From: Ruegeria sp. HKCCA6707
Lineage (GTDB): Bacteria; Pseudomonadota; Alphaproteobacteria; Rhodobacterales; Rhodobacteraceae
Direction of reading: 5' to 3'
NCBI RefSeq assembly: GCF_013033515.1
Contig: NZ_WQEG01000004.1
Location: 310,001-374,000, forward strand
Length of the DNA: 64,000 bases
Of the stretch, positions 24,629-34,022 are shown piece after piece; the first letter of the stretch is position 1; every line of letters begins with the position of its first letter. The notes below the pieces were generated by a model. It did no database searches. It was not told the DNA's origin and was given only the letters and a program-made list of their open reading frames with translations. A program made the translations under genes and the position numbers.

Positions 24629-25666
24629 ATGAAACATCTTAAAGCGTTCCTTGGGGGCGTTTCACTGGCAGCGGTGATGGCAACCGCATCAACGGCACAA
24701 GAAGTCACGCTCAAACTGCATCACTTCTTGCCCGCGCAGGCCAATGTGCCGCGTCTCATTTTGGATGTCTGGGCCGACAAGATCGAGGCCGAGTCCGAAG
24801 GGCGCATCAAGATTGATCGTTTCCCGACCATGCAACTGGGGGGCAAGCCGCCCGAATTGCTGGATCGTGTGATTGATGGTGTCGATGATATTACCTGGAC
24901 AGTGGTCGGCTATACGCCCGGGCGTTTCCCATCGACTGAGGTATTCGAGCTGCCTTTCATGGTCGAAGATGCCCGCGCAGCGTCCTGCGCCTATTGGACG
25001 ATCTTTGAAGAAAGCATGAAAGACGGTGAATTCAGTGACGTTCAGATCCTGGGCACTTGGGTACACGGCCCGGGTATGTTCCACACCGCTGATCCGGTCG
25101 AAACACCAGCTGATCTGGAGGGCATGAAGATCCGTGGTGGATCGCGCCTTGTGAACGATCTTCTGTCCGAAGCGGGCGCAACACCGGTTGGCATGCCCGT
25201 TCCCGCAATCGCCGAAGCACTCTCGAAAGGTGTGATTGACGGAACCACTATCCCGTGGGAGGTCACACCAGCGTTGAAAATACCTGAACTTGTTGAAAAC
25301 CATACCGAATTCGAGGGACCCTCTCTCTATACCCTGACCTTTGTTCTGGCCATGAACAAAGCGTTGTATGAGGGCCTATCGGATGAAAACAAGGCAGTAA
25401 TCGACGCCAATTCCGGAATGGATTTTTCGGTCTTTGCTGGTGGCACGCAGGCGGATGCCGATGGCCCGGCGCGTGAGGTTGCGGTGGACGCGGGCAACAC
25501 GATCATCACCATCTCGGACACTGAGGAATGGAAGGAACTGGCCGCGCCGATCTATGAAAACTGGATCGCTGATCTTGGAGAAAAAGGTATGGACGGCCAG
25601 GCATTGATCGACCGCGCCAAAGGGTTGATGAGCGGTGAGTGCAAAGGCGCAAACGCGAAAATGTAA
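24629..25666 (+). CDS. dctP: TRAP transporter substrate-binding protein (DctP family)
   Basis: A 345-residue periplasmic binding protein for a tripartite ATP-independent transporter. The signal peptide (about 1-23) ends at STAQE. The DctP pattern is clear: LKLHHFLPA at the mature N-terminus, GRIKIDRFPTMQLGG, the conserved arginine region MKIRGGSRLVNDLL that contacts the ligand carboxylate, and GVIDGTTIPWE. TRAP ligands are usually organic acids. It is the first gene of a dctP-dctQ-dctM operon followed by an FAD monooxygenase gene, which suggests an aromatic or other carboxylate ligand. A ribosome site GGGAGG lies upstream. Confidence 0.92.
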   Translation: MKHLKAFLGGVSLAAVMATASTAQEVTLKLHHFLPAQANVPRLILDVWADKIEAESEGRIKIDRFPTMQLGGKPPELLDRVIDGVDDITWTVVGYTPGRFPSTEVFELPFMVEDARAASCAYWTIFEESMKDGEFSDVQILGTWVHGPGMFHTADPVETPADLEGMKIRGGSRLVNDLLSEAGATPVGMPVPAIAEALSKGVIDGTTIPWEVTPALKIPELVENHTEFEGPSLYTLTFVLAMNKALYEGLSDENKAVIDANSGMDFSVFAGGTQADADGPAREVAVDAGNTIITISDTEEWKELAAPIYENWIADLGEKGMDGQALIDRAKGLMSGECKGANAKM

Positions 25667-25676
25667 TCCTCCTGAT

Positions 25677-25700
25677 CCAGCGCCCGTCATCGGGCGCTGG
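25677..25700. other. Perfect hairpin between dctP and dctQ
   Basis: A 10-bp perfect stem CCAGCGCCCG / CGGGCGCTGG with a TCAT loop, 10 bp after the dctP stop. There is no T-run. It probably stabilises the dctP part of the mRNA and lowers expression of the permease genes. Confidence 0.6.
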
Positions 25701-25724
25701 CGAGGCTTGGGGTGAATTCTGAAT

Positions 25725-26309
25725 ATGCACGCTTTTGTCTTTAGGCTTGCTCGTCTGCTAGCGCATTTGGGCGGGATCACCTTGGCTGCGTTGATCCTGA
25801 TTGTGTGCGTCTCGGTCGCCGGGCGCTTGCTGAATGGCGTTTTGCACGGCGATGCAATGCAAAGCTTTGCTCCGGGTATTGCCGATTGGCTACTGGCCTT
25901 GGGGATTGGTCCAGTCAACGGTGATTTCGAAATTGTCGAAGCCGGAATGGCCTTTGCGATCTTTGCCTTTCTTCCAATTTGCCAGATCACTGGCGCCCAT
26001 GCTTCTGTCGATATCTTCGCCTCAAGACTACCTGCCCCGGCGAACAGGTTGCTGAGCTTGTTGACCGAGCTCTTGTTTGCCGCCGTGCTGGTTCTGCTGG
26101 CCTGGCAACTGACCTTGGGTGGGCTCAGCAAATTCCGGTCCGGTCAGACTACCCTGTTGCTGGAGTTTCCGGTCTGGTGGTCCTATGCCGCAAGCATCGT
26201 CGCGATGTGGATTGCCGCCCTTGTAGGGATCTACATGGCCGTGTTGCGCGCCGGCCAGGTCATCGCAGGCCGAGACAACCCTCTTTCTGACGAAAGGCAA
26301 AACTCTTGA
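25725..26309 (+). CDS. dctQ: TRAP transporter small membrane subunit (DctQ family)
   Basis: A 194-residue inner-membrane protein with four transmembrane segments. It is slightly longer than the typical 160-180 residues because of an extra stretch between helices 1 and 2. The conserved helix-2/3 pattern FLPICQITGAHASVDIF matches the DctQ family. Its stop codon overlaps the TTG start of dctM. It forms the membrane complex with DctM. Confidence 0.88.
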   Translation: MHAFVFRLARLLAHLGGITLAALILIVCVSVAGRLLNGVLHGDAMQSFAPGIADWLLALGIGPVNGDFEIVEAGMAFAIFAFLPICQITGAHASVDIFASRLPAPANRLLSLLTELLFAAVLVLLAWQLTLGGLSKFRSGQTTLLLEFPVWWSYAASIVAMWIAALVGIYMAVLRAGQVIAGRDNPLSDERQNS

Positions 26310-27802
26310 GCGACATTGCCATTGGACTGTGGTCCTTTCCGGCGCTTCTTGCGCTGATTTTTGTGCGCGTGCCGATCGGTCTGGCGATGTTCGTGACCGG
26401 GTTTGTAGGCATCATCCTGATGACGGGTGACACCAACATCGCCGTCGGACGGCTAAGGACCGAGACCTATACGACCTTTTCTAACTATTCCCTGTCGATC
26501 ATCCCGATGTTCCTGCTGATGGGCCATTTCGCGACGCTGGGCGGGATGAGCCAGGCCTTGTTCAAATCCGCTGAAAGCTGGCTGGGTCACCGCAAAGGGG
26601 GTGTGGCCATGGCCAGCGTGGGGGCCTGCGCGGGGTTCGGGGCTATCTGCGGATCATCTCTAGCGACCGCAGCCACCATGAGCCGTGTCGCGCTGCCAGA
26701 ATTGAAACGCTATGGCTATTCGGGTGGTTTCTCGACCGCTACGCTTGCAGCGGGTGGAACATTGGGCATCCTGATACCGCCCTCGGTGGTATTGGTGATC
26801 TATGCCATCATAACCGAACAGAACATTGCCAAACTGTTCCTGGCCGCTTTCATCCCCGGCATTCTGGCGGCCATCGGCTATATGATTGCTATTTCGGTCT
26901 ATGTCCGCGTTAATCCCGGTTCGGCGGGAACGCGTGAAAGGATGCCTTACGGAGAACGTTTTCGAGCGTTGTTTGATGTCTGGCCGGTGCTTTTGGTCTT
27001 TTCGCTGGTTGTGGGCGGTATCTATCTGGGGTGGTTCACCCCAACCGAAGGGGCGGCCATCGGCGCGTTTGGCACAGCTGTTATTGCCTGGTTTGCTGGC
27101 GGACTGACCCGCGCCCGTCTGAGCGAAAGCTTTGTGGTCACCGCCAAATCCACCGCGATGATCTTTTTTATCATCCTGGGGGCTGCATTCTATAATGGCT
27201 TTTTGGCGCTGACCCAGATGCCGCAGGCTGCCGCCGAATGGGTTTCAAACAGCGGGTTCGCACCGGTCACAATCATCCTTGTGATCCTAGTGTTTTATCT
27301 GATCCTGGGCTGTTTCATGGACAGCCTGTCGATGATCCTTCTGACGATCCCGATCTTTTGGCCTATCGTGCAAGGACTTGATTTCGGTCTTGTTTCTTTG
27401 GTCGAGTTCCAGTCTGCGCGCTTGGATGATTTGATTGCTTCTGGCAAAGAAATCCCCGCAGCCGCCTTGGCCGAGGCCCAAGCCTTGTTGACTTCAGGCC
27501 AAGAACTTAGCCGCGAGATGGCCCGTGAACTGGGGCTGCGCGGAGCGTCCACCGGAGCCTTCAACCGGGTGAATATCGAACAAACAGCCATCTGGTTTGG
27601 CATTCTTGTGCTGATTGTGGTTGAGGTCGGGTTGATCACCCCTCCTGTGGGCATGAACCTGTTTGTCATCAACGCGATGGATCGGGAAACACCAATGACC
27701 GAGACCTATCGGGCCGTGCTCTATTTCGTGGGCTCTGATTTGATCCGTGTCGGGATATTGCTTGCCTTTCCAGCGATCACACTCATGCTAATCCCTATTT
27801 AA
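26306..27802 (+). CDS. dctM: TRAP transporter large permease (DctM family) with an internal insertion
   Basis: A 498-residue permease, longer than the usual 425-440. The N-terminal LLALIFVRVPIGLAMFVTGF, CGSSLATAATMSRVALPEL, GTLGILIPPSVVLVIYAI and C-terminal GLITPPVGMNLFVIN motifs are all present. About 60 extra residues lie between PIFWPIVQGLDFGL and TAIWFGILVLIVVE, where canonical members go almost directly from one to the other. The insert is charged and helical (LDDLIASGKEIPAAALAEAQ). The start is a TTG at 26306 that overlaps the dctQ stop, following GAAAGG. It couples solute uptake to a sodium gradient. Confidence 0.9.
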   Translation: MSDIAIGLWSFPALLALIFVRVPIGLAMFVTGFVGIILMTGDTNIAVGRLRTETYTTFSNYSLSIIPMFLLMGHFATLGGMSQALFKSAESWLGHRKGGVAMASVGACAGFGAICGSSLATAATMSRVALPELKRYGYSGGFSTATLAAGGTLGILIPPSVVLVIYAIITEQNIAKLFLAAFIPGILAAIGYMIAISVYVRVNPGSAGTRERMPYGERFRALFDVWPVLLVFSLVVGGIYLGWFTPTEGAAIGAFGTAVIAWFAGGLTRARLSESFVVTAKSTAMIFFIILGAAFYNGFLALTQMPQAAAEWVSNSGFAPVTIILVILVFYLILGCFMDSLSMILLTIPIFWPIVQGLDFGLVSLVEFQSARLDDLIASGKEIPAAALAEAQALLTSGQELSREMARELGLRGASTGAFNRVNIEQTAIWFGILVLIVVEVGLITPPVGMNLFVINAMDRETPMTETYRAVLYFVGSDLIRVGILLAFPAITLMLIPI

Positions 27803-27867
27803 AGGCGGTCCGAGATCATGTGCTATTCCCTTCAGAGAGTACACAGACCCGGAAAGAGGTCCCCACA

Positions 27868-29133
27868 GTGACTGTGCTGATTGCAGGAGCTGGCATCGCA
27901 GGCCTGACGATGGGTCTGACCTTGCACCAAATTGGTATTCCGTTTCGCATTTATGAAAAAGTAAAGCGACCACAGCCGCTTGGCGTGGGCATCAACTTGC
28001 AACCCCCGGCAGTGCGGGAATTATTCGACCTGGGGCTCGAACCGCTGTTGGACCGGGTCGGTATTCAGACTCGCGATTACGGCTTCTATACTAGGACCGG
28101 TGTCGAGATCTGGACCGAACCACGCGGTCGATTTGCAGGCTATAAATGGCCTCAATATTCGGTTCACCGTGGTCATCTTCAAATGCAATTGCTGGAGGAG
28201 GTGCTGCAACGCTGCGGTGAAGCGTCTGTTGCGTTTGGATGTGATGTCGAAGGATTTGCGGACAGAGGCGATGGCGCAGAGCTGATCCTGCGCGGCTCCG
28301 ATGGTCGCGACAGCGTGTTGGGATCCATGGTGGTTGCAGCCGATGGTATCCATTCGGCGGTTCGCGCGCAGATGTACCCAGATCAAGGCCCTCCGGTTTG
28401 GGGCGGTGGGATCATGTGGCGCGGCACAACGATTGCGAAACCCTTCCTGTCCGGTGCCTCGATGATTCTGGCGGGGAATGACACGCAGCGCTTTGTGTCC
28501 TATCCGATTTCGCAGCCAAACCCGGATGATGGCAGGACCGTTATCAACTGGATCGCAGAAATGCGGGTCGACCCAAGCTCGACAATCGAGAAAGAGGACT
28601 GGAACCGCCGGGTTGACCCTGCCCGTTTTGCAGATGACTTCACCGATTGGGATTTCGACTGGATCGATATTCCCGCGTTGATCGCGGAAGCCGAGGCGGT
28701 ATTTGAGTACCCTATGGTCGATCTTGAGCCTGTGGACACCTGGACCGACGGGGCCGTCACTCTGATCGGTGATGCCGCACATGCCACCTATCCGGTTGGA
28801 TCAAGCGGTGCGAGCCAGGCCATCATTGACGCGCGCACGCTTGGCGCGGCCATTCAGGATCTGGGCCCTGGTCACGCTGCGGCGCTGAGATATGAGCAAG
28901 CCGTGCGCCCGATGGCTAACGCAGTCACCCACGCCAATCGCGGATCTGGCGGCCCGGATGCGATCATGCAGATGGCCGAGGACCGATGCGGTGGCGATTT
29001 CTCAAAGCTTGATAATCTATTACCGATGGCCGAGCGTCAGGCCCATGCGGATGGATTCAAACGGCTCGCGCATCTGACTGTAGACGACACCAACGCACAG
29101 GTCTCGCTGATCAGGCTTTCCTCAGACAAATAG
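27868..29133 (+). CDS. FAD-dependent monooxygenase (PhzS/salicylate hydroxylase-like)
   Basis: A 421-residue group A flavin monooxygenase. It has the GAGIAGL dinucleotide motif at the N-terminus, the DG motif VVAADGIHSAVR near residue 160, and the GD motif LIGDAAHATYPVGSSGASQA that binds the FAD ribityl chain. The GVGINLQPPAVREL and YSVHRGHLQMQLL segments are typical of the PhzS-like branch. It would hydroxylate an aromatic or heteroaromatic acid with NAD(P)H and O2. The GTG at 27868 follows GAGGT; it starts 65 bp after dctM and is very likely co-transcribed, so the TRAP system probably imports its substrate. It ends 12 bp inside the convergent SLC13 gene. Confidence 0.87.
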   Translation: MTVLIAGAGIAGLTMGLTLHQIGIPFRIYEKVKRPQPLGVGINLQPPAVRELFDLGLEPLLDRVGIQTRDYGFYTRTGVEIWTEPRGRFAGYKWPQYSVHRGHLQMQLLEEVLQRCGEASVAFGCDVEGFADRGDGAELILRGSDGRDSVLGSMVVAADGIHSAVRAQMYPDQGPPVWGGGIMWRGTTIAKPFLSGASMILAGNDTQRFVSYPISQPNPDDGRTVINWIAEMRVDPSSTIEKEDWNRRVDPARFADDFTDWDFDWIDIPALIAEAEAVFEYPMVDLEPVDTWTDGAVTLIGDAAHATYPVGSSGASQAIIDARTLGAAIQDLGPGHAAALRYEQAVRPMANAVTHANRGSGGPDAIMQMAEDRCGGDFSKLDNLLPMAERQAHADGFKRLAHLTVDDTNAQVSLIRLSSDK

Positions 29134-31011
29134 CGTCAGGCCAATCATGGACACAATCAGGAACAGAATGGTCATGATCCCGCCCGAGCGGATAAAGTCC
29201 ACAACGCGATAACCCGCAGGCCCCATGATCAGCGCATTCACCTGATGTGTCGGGATCAGGAACGAGTTTGAGGTCGAGATCGCAACCGTCAACGCAAAAA
29301 CCGCCGGATCACCACCGGATGAAATCGCGATGGATACCGCCAAGGGTACCAGCAGGACCGTGGCACCCACATTTGACATCACAAGCGTAAAGATCGTGGC
29401 CAATATTGCCAGTCCCGCCTGGAGCGACCACAAGGGCCAGCCATCCAGCAGCGACAGGATCTTTTCGGCGATCCAGGCAGCTGTACCGGTGTTTTGCACC
29501 GCCATACCCAACGGGATCAGCGAGGCCAAAAGGAAAACGGTACTCCAACTGACAGCTTCATAGGCTTCGTCAATGGACAGCACGCGCGACAGGATCATAC
29601 CGACGGCACCTGTCAGCAACGCAAGCGACAACAACAGGTCTGTGAACAGGATCAGGCACAGCGTCAACAAGAAGAACCCAAGCGCCCAGTTCACTTTGTG
29701 CGGGCGCAGTTCTTCTTGCGGAAAGTCTGAGGTCACGACCACGAAATCCTGATCTGATTTCAAACGCGTCAATCGTTCCCATTGGACATGAACCACCAGA
29801 GTGTCACCGGCCTGAAGATTGACTTCGCCGATATGGGTAGCCTCGTGGTCTTCGGTTTCAACATGGCTCAGAGTTCCTTCGCCCCGGTGTATTGCCAGAA
29901 CCGACAAGCCATGGGTTTGACGCAAGCGTAGCTCGATCGGGGATCGCCCGATGACGCTGGAACCGGGTGGGATAACCACTTCGGCCACGCCAGATTCAGT
30001 GGCGGCAAAATCATCGGCAAACACGTCCAGACCGGGCAGGATTTCCAGGCCATAAGGCTCGGCGAATTCGTCATGCAGCACCCGTCGCAGACCCAGAACA
30101 GCCAGACGCGCAGGCGCTTCGATTGTGGTATCGGCCATTGGCGCGATGACCTTGTGACCGCGAAAGGAGGTCCCCAGAATATAGATGTGATGCGCCACCA
30201 TGATATCGGCCAGCGTCTGACCGATCAGGATCGACCCTTCGGGCACGCGCACCTCGAACATATCGGCGCGCAGCCCATAGGTATTCTCGATATAGGTCTG
30301 CATCGAACGCGCAGCACCCGCATCCTCGCCTCGCGCCCGTTTACCGGGCAGTATCCATCGGCCCAACAAAACGAAATACAAAACCCCGGTCAGCACCAGC
30401 ATCACTCCGATGGGTGTGACGGAAAACAAACCAAAAGGCTCCATTTGATGATCTGCGGGCAAGCTGCGATTGGCCGAGATCAGCAGATCATTCAGCAAAA
30501 TCAACGGGGAAGAGCCGACCATCGTGATCGTCCCGCCAAGGATGGCGCAAAACCCCATCGGCATGGCCAGGCGGCTCATGGGAATTTCAGTGCGTGCCGA
30601 TATGCGGCTGATGACAGGCAGGAACAACGCGGCAGCGCCAACATTCTGCATGAACGAACTGATGACACCCACGGTGCCCGAGACGATGGGGATGATCCTG
30701 GCCTCGGTTGTTCCCCCGCGTTTCAGGATCAGTGCGGCAACCTTCGACATTAGACCGGTTTTGTCCAACCCCGCCCCGATGATCATCACAGCGATGATCG
30801 AGATAACCGCGTTTGAGGAGAAGCCTGAGAAAAGCTCGGACCGGCTGGCGAGGCTTTCAAGACCCGGCAGTGTGCTGAGCACGCCCAGGATCACCAGAAC
30901 CAGGATCGCCGCCAGATCAATGCGAATTATTTCCGAAACAAAGAGAAATACGGTCAATGCCAGCAGTCCAAGGACCACCGTCATTTCGAAAGTCAGTATT
31001 GTTGTTTCCAT
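29122..31011 (-). CDS. SLC13-family permease with two RCK_C (TrkA-C) domains
   Basis: A 629-residue inner-membrane transporter of the divalent-anion:sodium symporter group. Five or six N-terminal helices are followed by a large cytoplasmic insert (about 215-395) that contains two TrkA-C-like domains, recognisable by RVPEGSILIGQTLADIMVAH and EVVIPPGSSVIGRSPIELRL. Then the second helix bundle has the SNVGATVLLVPLAVSIAIS and STSNSFLIPTHQVNALIMGP signature. Members carry sulfate, dicarboxylates or other anions. The ATG at 31011 follows AAGGA. It stands alone, convergent with the monooxygenase gene. Confidence 0.88.
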   Translation of the reverse strand: METTILTFEMTVVLGLLALTVFLFVSEIIRIDLAAILVLVILGVLSTLPGLESLASRSELFSGFSSNAVISIIAVMIIGAGLDKTGLMSKVAALILKRGGTTEARIIPIVSGTVGVISSFMQNVGAAALFLPVISRISARTEIPMSRLAMPMGFCAILGGTITMVGSSPLILLNDLLISANRSLPADHQMEPFGLFSVTPIGVMLVLTGVLYFVLLGRWILPGKRARGEDAGAARSMQTYIENTYGLRADMFEVRVPEGSILIGQTLADIMVAHHIYILGTSFRGHKVIAPMADTTIEAPARLAVLGLRRVLHDEFAEPYGLEILPGLDVFADDFAATESGVAEVVIPPGSSVIGRSPIELRLRQTHGLSVLAIHRGEGTLSHVETEDHEATHIGEVNLQAGDTLVVHVQWERLTRLKSDQDFVVVTSDFPQEELRPHKVNWALGFFLLTLCLILFTDLLLSLALLTGAVGMILSRVLSIDEAYEAVSWSTVFLLASLIPLGMAVQNTGTAAWIAEKILSLLDGWPLWSLQAGLAILATIFTLVMSNVGATVLLVPLAVSIAISSGGDPAVFALTVAISTSNSFLIPTHQVNALIMGPAGYRVVDFIRSGGIMTILFLIVSMIGLTLFV

Positions 31012-31267
31012 CGTCTATCCTTGAGCACAAGTCTAGCGAGGGTTTCCAATTCCGCATAGGGCCAATCCAACAGTTTTGCTTTGCCAGTTCCCAAATTCGA
31101 GGCAAAGATATGTGCGCAGTCAAAGAGGGTAGCGTTCTGATAGATATGCGCTTTTACGCATCGTAAAGACCCTACCAAACTGGACAGAGCTCAAAACACT
31201 GCCTTTGGCGATGTCACTGAAACTCGAAGTGGCGACCCGATACAAATCTGTACTCTGGCATCTTCGT

Positions 31268-32167
31268 TCAACTCCGCTGTGTGTTCACGTGGATGGCATA
31301 GAGGCTGGTGGTTGCTGTGATGAACAAGTGCGTGTTCCTTGGGCCGCCAAATTCAAGGTTGGATACAACCTCGGGCACAAAAATCCGTCCAAGCAGTTTT
31401 CCATCTTGATCGAAACACTGCACGCTATCAGCAGAGGAAATCCAGACGTTTCCATGGCAATCGACACGCAAGCCATCCGGTATACCCGGTTTAATTTCAG
31501 CGAATACGGCGCGCTCAGAGAGCGTATTGTCTGCGGTCACATCGCAAACATAGACGGTTGAGGGGACCGAACGATCATGACTGGCACCGGAGTCAGCGAT
31601 ATACAAACGCGTCTCATCTGGAGAAAAAGCAAGCCCGTTAGGCTGCGCAAAGGAGTCGATGACTGCTTTTGTCGATCCGGTCGTTTGATCAAAGCAAAAA
31701 ACGGATCTGGCAGCTTGTTCCGGGACAGCGCGTTTGCCTTCGTAATTGCCCATGATCCCATAGGTCGGGTCGGTGAACCAAATGGTGTCGTCTGCTTTGA
31801 CGACAACGTCGTTCGGAGAGTTCAGAGGTTTTTCACCATATTTGTCGGCCAGGGTCTCAATCGATCCGTCGTGGTTGGTTCGGGTTACGCTGCGTGTCCC
31901 ATGCTGGCAGGTAATCAACCTCCCTTCGGCATCTAGTGTGTTGCCATTGGCAAATCCCGAATTTTCGCGAAAGACTGTGATCTGCCCATCCGGTGTCCAA
32001 CGATGAATCCTTTGGTTAGGAATGTCGGAGAAATACAAGCATTGATGAGCGGGGACCCATACCGGGCCTTCGGTCCACATATGACCGCTGGACAGTTGCA
32101 TGAGTTGGACGTTGTGAAGGATCAAATCCAGGAAACGAGAGTCGACGATGTCATATTCGGCCTTCAT
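31268..32167 (-). CDS. SMP-30/gluconolactonase-family lactonase
   Basis: A 299-residue six-bladed beta-propeller hydrolase. Landmarks are EGPVWVPAHQCLYFSDIPNQ (metal-ligand Glu near the N-terminus), LNSPNDVVVKADDTIWFTDP (Asn and Asp ligands), GLAFSPDETRLYIADSG and GIPDGLRVDCHGNVW. These enzymes hydrolyse sugar lactones to the aldonic acids. It overlaps the upstream permease gene by 4 bp and is the last gene of a sugar-type ABC importer operon, so the imported compound is likely a sugar that is oxidised to a lactone, although no sugar dehydrogenase is in the operon. Confidence 0.88.
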   Translation of the reverse strand: MKAEYDIVDSRFLDLILHNVQLMQLSSGHMWTEGPVWVPAHQCLYFSDIPNQRIHRWTPDGQITVFRENSGFANGNTLDAEGRLITCQHGTRSVTRTNHDGSIETLADKYGEKPLNSPNDVVVKADDTIWFTDPTYGIMGNYEGKRAVPEQAARSVFCFDQTTGSTKAVIDSFAQPNGLAFSPDETRLYIADSGASHDRSVPSTVYVCDVTADNTLSERAVFAEIKPGIPDGLRVDCHGNVWISSADSVQCFDQDGKLLGRIFVPEVVSNLEFGGPRNTHLFITATTSLYAIHVNTQRS

Positions 32168-33099
32168 GCTGCGTACTTTCGTTTACTTGCAAAGACTACA
32201 ACCATCATGATGATTACTCCGGTAAGGATCAGTCGCGCACCAGCCCCAAATCCATAACTGTTCAGCATTGAGACCAACAGGAACATAAACAGGGCTGCCC
32301 CACAAACGCCGGGCACATTTGAATTGCCACCCGCGATGGAACTGCCGCCGATCACGACCACAGCGATTGAGGTCAACATGTACTCGGCCCCCATATTCAG
32401 GTTTGCTCCACCCGAGAAATTCGCCAGCAGAAACCCAGAAAGTGATGCAAGGATGGCCGATGCAACATAAACGCCAAAGCGCACACCATTGACCGGTACT
32501 CCGCTAAGTTGCGCAGCTCGCATGTTCTGGCCAGTGGCCAGAATCCAGCGCCCCACAATTGCGCGTTCAAGTACGATCCAAGCAACCACAGCAACACCGA
32601 TTGCAACCAGTGCAAGGTTCGGGATCACCAGTCCACCCGTTGCAAAATCAGCCAATGGTTCAGGCGGCTTGATCCGCAGCCCCCGGTTGGACCAGATGGC
32701 CAGGGACTGAAATAGGAAAGACGAAGACAGCGTCGCGATAATCGGCGGGATACGCAAAAGCAGGATCAGACCGAAATTGAAGATGCCACAGGCTGTTCCA
32801 GTTCCCAGTGCGATCAAAAGCCCCGGCAGCATAAGGCTTGTATTGGTATCCATGAACTTGAGCGCCAGTGTCGCCGCCAGTGTCATGGTGGCGGGAATGG
32901 ACAGATCAACATTGCCGGGGCCCAGCGTGATCACAAACATCTGCCCAACACCCACAATGACGGCAAAGGACGCAAAGGTCAGCGCCGCGAAGAAAAGCGA
33001 CCCGCCGCCCTGCCCGCCCGAGACGATCATCGTTGCGCCAAAGGCCGCAAGTGCCGCCAAATAAGACCAGATCCACGGTTTTTGACTCAAGCCAGACAT
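32164..33099 (-). CDS. Sugar ABC transporter permease (RbsC family), second copy
   Basis: A 311-residue membrane protein with about eight to ten helices. The RbsC-type features are GVGQMFVITLGPGNVDLSIPA and the cytoplasmic coupling segment GQNMRAAQLSGVPVNGVRF. The ATG at 33099 shares its A with the stop of the upstream permease (TGATG), so they are coupled; a longer frame from 33180 would overlap that gene and is rejected. With the gene at 33099-34022 it makes a heterodimeric channel. Confidence 0.9.
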   Translation of the reverse strand: MSGLSQKPWIWSYLAALAAFGATMIVSGGQGGGSLFFAALTFASFAVIVGVGQMFVITLGPGNVDLSIPATMTLAATLALKFMDTNTSLMLPGLLIALGTGTACGIFNFGLILLLRIPPIIATLSSSFLFQSLAIWSNRGLRIKPPEPLADFATGGLVIPNLALVAIGVAVVAWIVLERAIVGRWILATGQNMRAAQLSGVPVNGVRFGVYVASAILASLSGFLLANFSGGANLNMGAEYMLTSIAVVVIGGSSIAGGNSNVPGVCGAALFMFLLVSMLNSYGFGAGARLILTGVIIMMVVVFASKRKYAA

Positions 33100-34022
33100 C
33101 AGCGTTCCTCCCGGCGGGACACCAGCAGCCGCACTGCCAAAACAAGAATGAGGATCGCCCCCTGTGCTCCGATCTGCCAATCGGGCGACAGGCGCAGGAA
33201 GGAAAGAAAACTTGCGGCAAGCGTCAGCGTCAAAGCACCGATCACGGCTCCGATCGGTGAGACCCGTCCACCGGTGAACTCACCCCCACCCAAGATAACG
33301 CCGGCAATCGAAAGCAAAGTATAGCGCAAGGCGATGTTGGCATCCGCAGATGTCGTCAGCCCCACCAAAGCCATTCCGGCCAAGGCACCAAAAAGACCAG
33401 CGATCCCGTAGGCTGTCGCCTTGAGTTTTACAATCGACCACCCGGCACGTTCCAAAGCGCGCTCGTTCCCACCGACGCCTTGCAGCACAACTCCAAAAGA
33501 CGAACGCTTTACGAAAAGATGCGTCACAAGAGCGATCAAGGTGGCAGCGATGATTGCCATAGGCACCAGAGGCGGTTTGGATTTCATCAATGTCTGCAAC
33601 CATTCTGGCGATGCACCGCCAGGTGACGGCAAAATCAGAACGGCAAGGCCGGACCAAACAAAGGACATCCCCAATGTCACGACAATCGCAGGCAAACCCC
33701 GGGCATGGATCACAGCCCCGATGGCAGAATAAGCCAGGATCGCAATGGCAAGAATGGAATAGCCCAACAGCGGCGTGTCATGGACAAAGGTTGCCGTGAC
33801 ACAGGCGCAGAAACTGACAAATGTGCCGATCGACAGGTCGATATCGTTGACCATGATGATCATCATCTGCGCAATAGTCGCCAAAGCGACCGGTATCGCG
33901 AGGTTGAAGAGCAGGTTCAGGCCGAAATAGCTCATCGTTCGGGGCTGCAGATAGAACACCGCGGCCAACAAAACGGCCAGTGACAGCACTGGCAGCAGGA
34001 TACGAAGTTGATCCCGTGTCAC
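33099..34022 (-). CDS. Sugar ABC transporter permease (RbsC family), first copy
   Basis: A 307-residue membrane permease. It contains the family pattern MMIIMVNDIDLSIGTFVSF and a conserved GNERALERAGWSIVKLKATA coupling loop. It overlaps the ATPase gene by 4 bp (ATGA). The presence of two different permeases rather than one homodimeric RbsC is usual for many proteobacterial sugar importers of this class. Confidence 0.9.
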   Translation of the reverse strand: MTRDQLRILLPVLSLAVLLAAVFYLQPRTMSYFGLNLLFNLAIPVALATIAQMMIIMVNDIDLSIGTFVSFCACVTATFVHDTPLLGYSILAIAILAYSAIGAVIHARGLPAIVVTLGMSFVWSGLAVLILPSPGGASPEWLQTLMKSKPPLVPMAIIAATLIALVTHLFVKRSSFGVVLQGVGGNERALERAGWSIVKLKATAYGIAGLFGALAGMALVGLTTSADANIALRYTLLSIAGVILGGGEFTGGRVSPIGAVIGALTLTLAASFLSFLRLSPDWQIGAQGAILILVLAVRLLVSRREER

